Shown: in pieces, positions 42,825 to 50,835 of the stretch
Position numbering within the stretch: position 1 is the first letter of the stretch
How the letters are laid out: each line of letters begins with the position of its first letter
Assembly: GCA_035532935.1 (NCBI GenBank)
Contig: DATKQE010000030.1
Span: 5,329 to 69,328 of the forward strand
Length of the DNA stretch: 64,000 nucleotides
Direction: 5' to 3'
Source: DATJLY01 sp035532935
Lineage (GTDB): Bacteria; Pseudomonadota; Alphaproteobacteria; ATCC43930; CGMCC-115725
Made by a program: the position numbers and the translations under genes
Notes under the pieces: model-generated
The model's database searches: none
The model's input: only the letters and a program-made list of their open reading frames with translations
Told to the model about the DNA's origin: nothing

Positions 42825-43628
42825 ATGAGTGCCGATGCCGCCCCGCCGCCGCCGCTGTCGCGGCGAAAGATCGCCCTCGCGACCGTCGAACTCGACGTGA
42901 TCGAGGGCGGCGCCGGCCGCACGCTGATGTTCCTGCATGACGCCAACGGCGTGGATGCGAACGCGCCGTTCCTCACGCAGCTTGCCGCGCGCTTCCGCGT
43001 GATCGCGCCGCTCGCGCCGGGCTTCGGCGGCACCGCGCTGCCGGCATGGATGAACGCGATCGACGATTTCGCGCACGCCCATCTCGAGCTGGCGCATCGC
43101 CTCGGCCTCGACCGCGTCATCCTGGTCGGCGCCTCGATCGGCGGCTGGATCGCCGCCGAGATGGCGACGAAGGCGACGCGGCTCATCGACCGCCTCGTCC
43201 TCATCGGCCCGGTCGGCATCAAGGTCGGGCCGGTCGACCGTCTCGACGTGCCTGACATCTTCGCCATGCCGCAGCACGAGGTCGATCGCCTGTTCTATGC
43301 CCGGCCGGAGCAGGGACGGCTCGACCCCGCGACCAAATCCGATGCCGAGCTTGCGGTCATCGCCCAGAACCGCGAGACGCTCGCGCTCGTCACGTGGGAG
43401 CCCTACATGCACAATCCCAAGCTCAAGCATCGCTTGCCGGCGATCGACCGGCCGACGCTGGTGCTGCGCGGCGCCGAGGACGGCTTCGTCGCGCCGGCCT
43501 ATGCCGAGAACTTTGCGCGCCTCGTCCCCGGCGCGCGGCTGGCGACCATCGCCGGCGCGGGACATTTTCCGCATTGCGAGCAACCGGCGGCGCTCGTCGA
43601 GAGCATCGTGCGCTTTGCCGACGAATAA
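42825..43628 (+). CDS. Alpha/beta hydrolase
   Basis: 267 residues. The nucleophile is Ser104 in VILVGASIGGWIAAEMATKA (GxSxG). The oxyanion region is MFLHDANGVDANAPF, the acid lies in RGAEDGFVAPAYAENF, and the His is in IAGAGHFPHCEQP. The fold is complete and the protein is cytoplasmic. It sits 26 bases after the first LLM gene and 12 before the second, so hydrolysis probably acts on a product or precursor of those monooxygenases. Ring-cleavage C-C hydrolases have this build, but specificity is unknown. Confidence 0.9.
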   Translation: MSADAAPPPPLSRRKIALATVELDVIEGGAGRTLMFLHDANGVDANAPFLTQLAARFRVIAPLAPGFGGTALPAWMNAIDDFAHAHLELAHRLGLDRVILVGASIGGWIAAEMATKATRLIDRLVLIGPVGIKVGPVDRLDVPDIFAMPQHEVDRLFYARPEQGRLDPATKSDAELAVIAQNRETLALVTWEPYMHNPKLKHRLPAIDRPTLVLRGAEDGFVAPAYAENFARLVPGARLATIAGAGHFPHCEQPAALVESIVRFADE

Positions 43629-43640
43629 GGAGGCGGGTCG

Positions 43641-44801
43641 ATGAAGATCTGGCATTTTTCCGAGGGCGCCTACCCGTTCCTGCCACCCGAGGACGCCTAC
43701 AGCTCGGTCCGGGTGACGCTGCCGAACCGGGTCTACGACCCCAAGATCGGCGCCGATCTCTATCACCGCTTCCTCGACGAATGGCTCTATGCCGACGAGG
43801 AAGGGCTCGACATCCAGATCAACGAGCATCATCAGACGCCGACCTGCGTCGATCCGGCGGCGCCGATCGTGCTCGGCATCCTGGCACGGCAGACGAAGCG
43901 TGCGCGCCTCCTGATCCTCGGCAATCCCATCGGCAACCGCAGCCAGCCGGTCCGCGTCGCCGAGGAGATGGCGATGGTCGATGTGCTGTCGCGCGGGCGG
44001 GTCGAATGCGGCTTCGTCCGCAGCGTGCCCTTCGAGATCGCGGCGGGCAACAGCAACCCGGTGCGACTGCGCGAGCGCATGTACGAGGCGCTCGATCTCA
44101 TCGTCAGGGCATGGACGAACCATGACGGCCCGTTCTCGTTCGAAGGCCAGTACTACCACCACCGCATGGTGAACATCTGGCCGCGTCCCTATCAGCAGCC
44201 GCATCCGCCGATCTGGATCGCCTCGACCAGCCATCAGGGCGTCGGCATGGTCGGCGAGCGCGGCTACACGCTCGGCACGTTCTTCGTCGGCCATGTCGAG
44301 GCGAAGAAGATCTTCGATGCCTACCGCGCCGGGTGGACGCGCGCCGGCCGCGGCGAGACCACGCCGCTCGATCGGCTCGGCTATGCCTGTCTCGTCTATA
44401 CCGGCGACACCGACGAAGAAGGCCGCGCCGGCGGGCAGAAACTGTTGTGGTACTTGAGCCACAACAAGATCCCGCTGCATTTCCGCAATCCGCCCGGCTA
44501 CATCCCCGCCGCCGCCAACGTGCAGGTGCTGCGCGACGGCACGGTCGGCCGGGACGAGCATTACGTGCCGGACCTCGACGACCTGATCGAGCGCGGCCTC
44601 ATCTTCTGCGGCAATCCCGATACCGTCTATCGCCAGATCAAGCGCTTCTACGACTATGTCGGCGGCTTCGGCCACATCCTGTCGATGGGCCAGGCCGGAT
44701 TCCTCGAGCACCAGGAGACGATGAAGGGCATCCGCCTCCTCGCACGCGAAGTCTATCCCCGCCTCAAGGAGCTCGCGCCGGCGCCGGCGGCGGTGGCGTG
44801 A
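43641..44801 (+). CDS. Luciferase-like (LLM) flavin-dependent monooxygenase, second copy
   Basis: 386 residues. It has IWHFSEGAYPFLPPEDAYSS at the N-terminus, the barrel motif IQINEHHQTPTCVDPAAPIV, ILGNPIGNRSQPVRVAEEMA and DVLSRGRVECGFVRSVPFEI, and HPPIWIASTSHQGVGMVGER. It is only distantly similar to the LLM protein two genes upstream, so it may act on a different substrate or form a heteromer. The last 38 bases overlap the 3' end of the convergent ABC ATPase gene. Confidence 0.88.
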   Translation: MKIWHFSEGAYPFLPPEDAYSSVRVTLPNRVYDPKIGADLYHRFLDEWLYADEEGLDIQINEHHQTPTCVDPAAPIVLGILARQTKRARLLILGNPIGNRSQPVRVAEEMAMVDVLSRGRVECGFVRSVPFEIAAGNSNPVRLRERMYEALDLIVRAWTNHDGPFSFEGQYYHHRMVNIWPRPYQQPHPPIWIASTSHQGVGMVGERGYTLGTFFVGHVEAKKIFDAYRAGWTRAGRGETTPLDRLGYACLVYTGDTDEEGRAGGQKLLWYLSHNKIPLHFRNPPGYIPAAANVQVLRDGTVGRDEHYVPDLDDLIERGLIFCGNPDTVYRQIKRFYDYVGGFGHILSMGQAGFLEHQETMKGIRLLAREVYPRLKELAPAPAAVA

Positions 44802-45903
44802 TCGCGCACGACGGCGCGGCCGGCGCGCCGTTGACGATGACGCAGCGTTCGGGCGGCAGGCGCAGCGTCACCTGCGCACCGATGTCCCAGCGCGTCGCCG
44901 AGGTGCATTGCGCCCGGACCGTAATGGCGGCGACGCGCACCACGTATTCGATCAGCCGGCCCGAGAAGGTCTCGCGCTCGACCACGCCAGCGATTTCGTT
45001 CGCCGCCGCGCGCGGGACGGCAGCGCCGATCTCGATATGCTCGGGCCGCACCACGAGCGAGGTCGTGGGCTCGAGCGCATCGGGAAAACAGCGGCTCTCG
45101 AGCCGCCCCAACGGCGATTCGACCATCATCGACCCCTCGCTGCGCGCGACGGCGCGGCACGGCCAGACCTCGGCATGGCCGATGAACTGCGCCGTGAAGG
45201 CGGTGCGCGGCGCGTAATAGAGCTGCGCCGGGGTGTCGAGCTCGGCGATATGGCCGTCCTGCATGACGGCGATCCGGTCGGACAGGCTCAGCGCCTCTTC
45301 CTGGTCGTGGGTCACGTAGATCGTGGTGATGCCGATGCGACGCTGCAGATCGCGCAGCTCGCACCGCATCTGTTCGCGCAGATGCGCATCGAGATTGGAC
45401 AAGGGCTCGTCGAGCAGCAGCACGGCCGCGCCCTTGACGATGGCGCGCGCCAGCGCCACACGCTGCTGCTGGCCGCCGGATAGAAGCGGCGCCGGCCGTC
45501 CCGCCAGGCCGTCGAGCCCGACCATCTGCAAGGCGTGCCCGACGCGGCGCCGGATCTCCGCCGCAGGCACTCGCTGCGCCTCGAGCGGAAAGGCAACGTT
45601 CTCGCCGACGGTCATGTGCGGCCAGATCGCGTAGGACTGAAACACCATGCCGATATCGCGTTTTGCCGTCGGCACGCGAATGCCGCGCGCCTGCGAATAG
45701 GCGGGGCGGCCGCCGATCTCGATCTCGCCGCCGCTCGGCTCTTCGAGACCGGCGATGCAGCGCAGCGTCGTGGTCTTGCCGCAACCCGAGGGGCCGAGGA
45801 TGGTGAAGAACTCGCCCGCCTCCACCGTAAACGCGATGCCGCGGACGCCGCCCGCGCCGGTGCCGCCGCCGTAAAGCTTGGTCAAGCCCGCGACGCGCAG
45901 CAT
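44764..45903 (-). CDS. ABC transporter ATPase (FbpC/PotA type)
   Basis: 379 residues from ATG 45903. Walker A is LGPSGCGKTTTLRCIAGLEE, the signature is LLSGGQQQRVALARAI and Walker B is AVLLLDEPLSNLDAHLREQM. The Q-loop MVFQSYAIWPHMTVGENVAF and a C-terminal TOBE domain (about 245-350, with VVRPEHIEIG) mark the iron/spermidine/thiamine importer group. The ATG overlaps the permease stop by one base (TGATG). The 3' end overlaps the convergent LLM gene by 38 bases. Confidence 0.92.
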   Translation of the reverse strand: MLRVAGLTKLYGGGTGAGGVRGIAFTVEAGEFFTILGPSGCGKTTTLRCIAGLEEPSGGEIEIGGRPAYSQARGIRVPTAKRDIGMVFQSYAIWPHMTVGENVAFPLEAQRVPAAEIRRRVGHALQMVGLDGLAGRPAPLLSGGQQQRVALARAIVKGAAVLLLDEPLSNLDAHLREQMRCELRDLQRRIGITTIYVTHDQEEALSLSDRIAVMQDGHIAELDTPAQLYYAPRTAFTAQFIGHAEVWPCRAVARSEGSMMVESPLGRLESRCFPDALEPTTSLVVRPEHIEIGAAVPRAAANEIAGVVERETFSGRLIEYVVRVAAITVRAQCTSATRWDIGAQVTLRLPPERCVIVNGAPAAPSCAITPPPPAPARAP

Positions 45904-47684
45904 CAGCCCGACCTCTGGACGCCGGCCCGGCGCGCCGCGGCGTGCCACAGCGCGAGAAACAGCACCAGCACCGCGGAAAGCCACAGCCCGCCCGCCGCCG
46001 TGTGGGTCGGATCGCCGCCGGACCAATAATCCCACAGCAAGGTCGGAATGACGCCGTTGTCGTGCCCTTGCAGCATCAGCGCCGAGGACAGCTCGCGCAG
46101 CGCATGCGCCACGACCCAGATCCACACCGCCGCGAGGGCCGGCCATACCAGCGGCAGCGTGATCCGCCGCAAGATGCGCCCGCGCCCCGCACCCGAGGTG
46201 AGCGCCGCCTCTTCGATCTCGGGATGGATCTGCACCATCACGCCACCGACGGTGCGCGAACCGAACGGCAGAAATTGCGTCAGATAGGCGATGGCGATGA
46301 TCCAGATCGAGCCATAGATCGGCAGGATCGGGTTGAGCGCGATATAGACATAGACCAGCGCCACCCCGATCATCACCCCGGGAATGGCCAGCGGGACGAA
46401 GGCCAGCACGTCGATGAGCCGCGCACCCGGCACCTTCAGCCGCGTCGTCATCCACGCTACCAGGAGCGACAGCACGGCCACCGCGGTCGCCGCCGTGACG
46501 GCGATGACGAGCGAATGCTCGGTCGCGGCGGCCACGCGCGGATTGGCGAGAAAGTCGCGGTGGTTCGCGAAGGTGATGAGCTTGAACGTGGCGGCCGAGA
46601 TGACGGTCTGGTAGGGCATCAGGCTGGTCCAGCCCAGCATCACCATGGGTGCGACCACGCTGAGAAGGAAATAGAGAACGAGCGCGGCGATCGCCACGGC
46701 CCGCAAGCGGCCCAGGGGAAAAAGGCGCGGGCGAAATCCCTTGCCCGTCACGGTGCGATAGCGCTGCGCCTCGCGCGTCAAGCGATGATAGCTCCAGCCG
46801 AGCCCGAGCAGCAGGACAAGAAAAACCATCGCCAGCGCGCTCACCTCGCCGTAGAGCGGCATGCCGGTCGGACTGTCGGAGACGAGGTAATAGATCTGCG
46901 TGCTCAGGACGAAGATGCGGCCCGGCGTGCCGAGCGTGCCGGGAATGTCGAACACCACCAGCGTGACGATGAGGATGAAAATCGCCGCCGACAGGATCGA
47001 CGGCCGGAGGATCGGCAGCAGCACGCGCCGGATCAGCATCCAGTTGCCGGCCCCGGAGGCCATCGCCGCCTCCTCGAGACTCGGGTCCATGTTGGCAAAG
47101 GCCGGCGCGAGGAACAGGTAAGCCGTCGGCACCAGCGCCATGCCCTGGACGAAGACGAGACCGGGCAGGCTATAGATGTTGAAGGGCGCACCGGCAAGCC
47201 CGAGCGTGTCGATCAGCAGCGTGTTGATGGCGCCGTTGCGCGGGCTCAGCAGCATCGACCAGGCGATGGCGAGCAGCAGCGGCGGCGTCGCCATGGGCAA
47301 CAGCACGAGGCCGCGCAGCACCCCGCGGCCCGAAAAGTCGGACCGCTCGATCAGCCAGGCAAGACCGATGCCGAGGCCGAGCGCGACGCCGGTCGATCCC
47401 AGGCCGAACAGCAGCGTGGTCTCGACCAGCCCCCAGAACCGCGGATCGCCGTAGGCGGCGGCGTAATGGCGCAGCGTGAAGCCGGGATCGAGCGGGAACC
47501 CGCCCGGCCGAACGCTGCTCACCACCATGAGCACGAGCGGCACGACGACGAGATAGCCCAGCACCAGCCCCATCGCGACTGCCGGCAGAAAGCGCAGCCG
47601 CCAGCGCCGACCCGCCGCGCGGTCGCGCGGCCGCGCCGGCGCTGCTGCGAGCCGAACCGCGCTCACGTCACTGGGTCGCGCCAC
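45903..47684 (-). CDS. ABC permease, FbpB/SfuB-type fused double permease
   Basis: 593 residues with about twelve membrane segments arranged as two homologous halves. Each half has an EAA loop: MDPSLEEAAMASGAGNWMLI in the first and IHPEIEEAALTSGAGRGRIL in the second. This fused layout is typical of ferric-ion (FbpB) and related 2-aminoethylphosphonate permeases. It overlaps the binding-protein gene by 17 bases and the ATPase by one, making one operon. Substrate inferred as Fe(III) or a small cation/phosphonate; not certain. Confidence 0.92.
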   Translation of the reverse strand: MARPSDVSAVRLAAAPARPRDRAAGRRWRLRFLPAVAMGLVLGYLVVVPLVLMVVSSVRPGGFPLDPGFTLRHYAAAYGDPRFWGLVETTLLFGLGSTGVALGLGIGLAWLIERSDFSGRGVLRGLVLLPMATPPLLLAIAWSMLLSPRNGAINTLLIDTLGLAGAPFNIYSLPGLVFVQGMALVPTAYLFLAPAFANMDPSLEEAAMASGAGNWMLIRRVLLPILRPSILSAAIFILIVTLVVFDIPGTLGTPGRIFVLSTQIYYLVSDSPTGMPLYGEVSALAMVFLVLLLGLGWSYHRLTREAQRYRTVTGKGFRPRLFPLGRLRAVAIAALVLYFLLSVVAPMVMLGWTSLMPYQTVISAATFKLITFANHRDFLANPRVAAATEHSLVIAVTAATAVAVLSLLVAWMTTRLKVPGARLIDVLAFVPLAIPGVMIGVALVYVYIALNPILPIYGSIWIIAIAYLTQFLPFGSRTVGGVMVQIHPEIEEAALTSGAGRGRILRRITLPLVWPALAAVWIWVVAHALRELSSALMLQGHDNGVIPTLLWDYWSGGDPTHTAAGGLWLSAVLVLFLALWHAAARRAGVQRSG

Positions 47685-48696
47685 TTTCGAGCAGCTTGTT
47701 GAAGCGCTCGACGACTTCGGCCTCGCGCTTGGCCTGGTCGGGCGGATACTCCGCGATCGTGCGGCCGCGCAGCAGCGCCTCGGTCTTGGTGCCCTCGATC
47801 AGCGGATTGCCGCGGTCGGTCGCGTCCTCGTAGGCCCTGGCGCCTTCGGGCGTGGCAAGCCAAAGCGCCACGAGTTCACCGCCGCTCGGGTTCTTGGCAT
47901 GGGTCGGAACGATGTCGTAGAGCATGTCGACGGCGGCCGGATTGGTGATCACCACTTTGATCGGCGCGCCCGCCCGGAGCGGCGGCTGCGCCGTGTGATA
48001 GATGCCAAGGCCGAGCAGAAGCTCGCCCGCGGCGACCTGCTGCGCCAGCGGAAACGTGCTCTTCTCGAGCACGGGATGGTTGGCGTTCAACTTCTTGATG
48101 TAGGCGGCGACCTTGTCCTCGCCCCAGACGGACGAGAGCGCCGCCTGGCCCTCGGCCCGCACCCACACGCCGAGCTTGCCGTTCCAGCGCGGGTTGAGCA
48201 GGTCGTCCCAGTTCTTGGGCGCGTCGGCCGGCTTCACCAGATTGGTGTTGTAGACGATGACATAGACGACTGCGGTGCAGGTGATCGCGTAAGGCGACGG
48301 CGTCAGCTTCGCCGCTGCACCCAATCCCTTCCAATCCACTTGCCGCACCAGCTTGCGCGCGATCAGCGGCATCAGGATGGAGTTTCCGACGGTGGCGACA
48401 TCCGCGGTGCGGGCATCGCCCTGGCTCTCCTGGACGATGCGGGCGCCGATCGAATTGCCGCCGGTATCGCGAATGTGTTCGAGCTTCACATTGGGAAAAC
48501 GCTTGTTGAAGGCGGCGACGATCTTTTGCGCCTGTTGGTCGGGCGAGCTTTCATACCAGATCACGCTGCCGGATTTGGCGGCCGCGGCGGCAAGCTTGTT
48601 CAAGGAATCGTCGATTGTCGCCGCACCGGCCGCCGCCGCCATCGACAGGCCGATGACGAACGCCGCAGCCCCTGCGATCCATACTCTGGCACGCAT
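47668..48696 (-). CDS. FbpA/AfuA-type periplasmic binding protein
   Basis: 342 residues from ATG 48696 behind GGGAGGAAG. The signal peptide is AGAAAFVIGLSMAAAAGAA. The mature domain follows the type II binding fold of ferric-ion proteins: GSVIWYESSPDQQAQKIVAA, FNKRFPNVKLEHIRDTGGNS, YNTNLVKPADAPKNWDDLLN, GNPLIEGTKTEALLRGRTIA. The tyrosine pair that chelates iron in FbpA is not clearly recognised, so iron specificity is unproven. First of the three transporter genes, and 26 bases after the NicX-like gene's stop. Confidence 0.88.
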   Translation of the reverse strand: MRARVWIAGAAAFVIGLSMAAAAGAATIDDSLNKLAAAAAKSGSVIWYESSPDQQAQKIVAAFNKRFPNVKLEHIRDTGGNSIGARIVQESQGDARTADVATVGNSILMPLIARKLVRQVDWKGLGAAAKLTPSPYAITCTAVVYVIVYNTNLVKPADAPKNWDDLLNPRWNGKLGVWVRAEGQAALSSVWGEDKVAAYIKKLNANHPVLEKSTFPLAQQVAAGELLLGLGIYHTAQPPLRAGAPIKVVITNPAAVDMLYDIVPTHAKNPSGGELVALWLATPEGARAYEDATDRGNPLIEGTKTEALLRGRTIAEYPPDQAKREAEVVERFNKLLESGATQ

Positions 48697-48722
48697 TACT
48701 TCTTCCTCCCTTGGACCTGTTT

Positions 48723-49943
48723 TCAGACCGGAAAGCTCTCGAGCAGATCGACCGGATCGCCATAGCGCCGCGCCGTCTCGATCACGGCGGGATCGCGCAG
48801 CGCCTGGAGAAAGCCTTCCTCGATGACCACCCGGTTCCCCGCCGTGACCGTCGTGTCGAAGGTCACGAGGTCCATGTGGACATGCGGCTCTTCCCAGTTC
48901 GGCATGATCCGCTGCAGATAATCGGATGGCGCGAGCGCGTTCACGCCGAAATGCAAGGCGCCCGGCGAATTGGGCCCGGCCGGATAGATGTCGAAGCGCG
49001 GCGCCTTCGGATTGTGGCCGCAGCCCAGTTCCTCGAGCACGCCGCCGACGATGAAGCGCAGGATATGCGCCTCCTCGCTGTTGCCGTGGATGGCCGCCAC
49101 CCGCCCGTCCTTGAACTCGACGCCGATCTTCTCCTCGAACGGCCGCTCGAAACCCACGGCCCATTGCGGATAGAGGATGCCGTTGACGGGCATGTGCGGA
49201 TTGATGTGGCTGCCGCCGACCATCTTGACCTCGTAGAGATTGGGCCCGTGGGTCGGCAGGAAATGGATATAGCATCCGTCCTCGTCGGCGACGTTGTGGC
49301 CGCGCCAGCGATTGTCCGACTTCATACGCTTGCGCATCTCCTCGGTGAAACGCACCGCCACGTCGGTGCCGCGCGCGTCGCTGAAGCGCAGATCGAACGC
49401 GCCGGTGTCCGGATAGGCGCGCGAGGAGGCGCGGATGATCTCACCCAGTATCTCGAGCGGAAACCGCGCCTGCGGCGTCTGCAAGAGATCGAGGTTGCGG
49501 AAGAACGTGATCTTGATCCAGCGCTGCCCCTTGTCGCGGCGAAGATCGATGCAGAACGGATCGATCACCGAGGCGAACCAGCTCGAGACGACGAAATCGG
49601 CGCGCTCGACCAGCGCGCGGGCCTCGTCCGGAACCGCCATCAGCCGCGTCGACGGGCCCATATAGGAGGTGAAGGTTGCGCCGCGCGCCCGCGCCAGGCC
49701 ATAGACCGCCTGCACCACGCGCGGATCGAGCAGCGGATCGGTGAGCATGACGACATGCTCGCCGGGCCGGATCGCGAAGACGCGGTGGAAATTGTCGTTG
49801 CCCTGAACATGGCTTGCCACGTCGGTCGTGCCGTAATCGACCGGACGCGGCAGGCCGCGCGTCGTCTTGGATTTGAGTATGTCCGCGACGCTATTCGGAA
49901 TCTGAGCCAAGCGTTCCTCCCTTCGCGCATCGTTCTGCGCCAT
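48723..49943 (-). CDS. NicX/M29-like metalloenzyme (2,5-dihydroxypyridine dioxygenase-like superfamily)
   Basis: 406 residues. It belongs to the superfamily of M29 aminopeptidases and NicX. GEHVVMLTDPLLDPRVVQAV and ARARGATFTSYMGPS form the N-terminal domain; FKDGRVAAIHGNSEEAHILR parallels NicX FITGIHGGFEAEYLR. Candidate metal residues are H331 in GALHFGVNAL and H356/D358 in PHVHMDLVTFD, comparable with H265, H318 and D320 of NicX, though the spacing differs (25 here, 53 there). It is first in the operon with an iron-type ABC importer. Ring-opening dioxygenase activity is a hypothesis; peptidase or another role remains possible. Confidence 0.72.
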   Translation of the reverse strand: MAQNDARREERLAQIPNSVADILKSKTTRGLPRPVDYGTTDVASHVQGNDNFHRVFAIRPGEHVVMLTDPLLDPRVVQAVYGLARARGATFTSYMGPSTRLMAVPDEARALVERADFVVSSWFASVIDPFCIDLRRDKGQRWIKITFFRNLDLLQTPQARFPLEILGEIIRASSRAYPDTGAFDLRFSDARGTDVAVRFTEEMRKRMKSDNRWRGHNVADEDGCYIHFLPTHGPNLYEVKMVGGSHINPHMPVNGILYPQWAVGFERPFEEKIGVEFKDGRVAAIHGNSEEAHILRFIVGGVLEELGCGHNPKAPRFDIYPAGPNSPGALHFGVNALAPSDYLQRIMPNWEEPHVHMDLVTFDTTVTAGNRVVIEEGFLQALRDPAVIETARRYGDPVDLLESFPV

Positions 49944-50037
49944 CGTGCGCGCGAGTATGGTTCAAAACCGGCGGCGCGACCAGACGTCGCTTCATCCCCG
50001 GCGCGGCAAAACGTGCGGCGCCGGATCATGCTTCGCT

Positions 50038-50490
50038 TCAGCGCGAATAGGTGCCGACGAGCTCCGCCTCGGCGATAACGTAAGGCTGCGCCGCTCGCCA
50101 CAGCGCGGCGACGTCGGCATCGGCGCCGACCACGAGCGCGGCACGATCGAGCGCGGCAAGGCGAAAGCGATAGTGATGCACGCCGGTCCCCGGCGGCGGA
50201 CACGGGCCGTCATAGCGCGCATGGCCGAAATCGTTGATCGCGCGCGCCAGCCCTTCGAGACTGGCACCCTGGGAAAGTGCCGTGCGGTCGGCCGGGATGT
50301 CGTACACGCCCCAATGGCGGAACACGCGTCCGGGCGCGTCGGGGTCCTCGACGACGAGAACGAAGCTCCGCGTCCCGGACGGCGCATCGCGCCACATGAT
50401 CGGCGGCGAGATGTTGGCGCCGACGCAACTATAGAGAGCGGGGATCGGCTGGCCATCGGCGAAGGCGGGGCTCGATATCGCAAAGGGCAT
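50038..50490 (-). CDS. YbhB/YbcL family (Raf kinase inhibitor-like) protein
   Basis: 150 residues. It matches the bacterial PEBP family: SVGANISPP-type block YSCVGANISPPIMWRDAPSG, TRSFVLVVEDPDAPGRVFRH, WGVYDIPAD, then DGPCPPPGTGVHHYRFRLAA. The DPDAP and GxxHHYxF motifs form the anion-binding pocket. Function in bacteria is poorly known. No signal peptide, so cytoplasmic. A candidate structured RNA and terminator lie 66 bases or more upstream on the same strand. Confidence 0.93.
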   Translation of the reverse strand: MPFAISSPAFADGQPIPALYSCVGANISPPIMWRDAPSGTRSFVLVVEDPDAPGRVFRHWGVYDIPADRTALSQGASLEGLARAINDFGHARYDGPCPPPGTGVHHYRFRLAALDRAALVVGADADVAALWRAAQPYVIAEAELVGTYSR

Positions 50491-50555
50491 GGCGTCGGCA
50501 TCGTATCGCGGCGCATGGCTTCCGTCTGCGGCACACGCGGTCCGGCAAACGAAAA

Positions 50556-50586
50556 GCGCCCGGCCAAGGGGGGATTGGCCGGGCGC
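50556..50586 (-). terminator. Strong intrinsic terminator upstream of ybhB
   Basis: Perfect 12-base arms GCGCCCGGCCAA (50556-50567) and TTGGCCGGGCGC (50575-50586), with a seven-base loop. Read on the minus strand the hairpin is followed by TTTTCGTTT. It is placed 66 bases before the ybhB start, so it ends a transcript that begins upstream, probably the candidate RNA at 50575-50690. Confidence 0.8.
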
Positions 50587-50690
50587 CGGAAGCCCACCCC
50601 AAAGGGGGAGCCCAGCTTGGCGCCGGGCCGAGGGCAGCGGGGCCGCCCGTCACTTCTTGAGAAATAGGTGGGAGCGCCCTGGCTGCCGGT
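50575..50690 (-). ncRNA. Candidate structured RNA (attenuator or small RNA)
   Basis: On the minus strand, GGGCGC (50674-50679) can pair with GCGCCC (50581-50586), and CCCACC (50667-50672) with GGTGGG (50593-50598), closing a long stem. Inside are a hairpin at 50632-50648 (GGGCGGC/GCTGCCC, loop CCC) and another with arms GCCCGGC/GCTGGGC. The 3' strand GCGCCC is also one arm of the terminator, so the two folds exclude each other. No protein-coding frame is credible here. Whether this is a 6S-like RNA, a riboswitch or an independent small RNA cannot be told. Confidence 0.45.
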
Positions 50691-50835
50691 CAAGGTGTGC
50701 ATGCCTTGTCCGCATCTCCGGCATGGGTCAAGGCGCCAGCCGCTACAGCAATAGTGCCGCGCAGCGGTCCGGCGCCACCAGGATCAGGAGATGCCCGGTA
50801 CCGGGCACCGTGGTCGGCCACACGCCCGGGTTGCG

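Noticed and set aside
50575..50690. Firm assignment as 6S RNA or as SRP RNA
   Set aside because: The size and closing stem are compatible with 6S, but I cannot verify the consensus. The conserved SRP core GGAAGGAAGCAGCC is absent.
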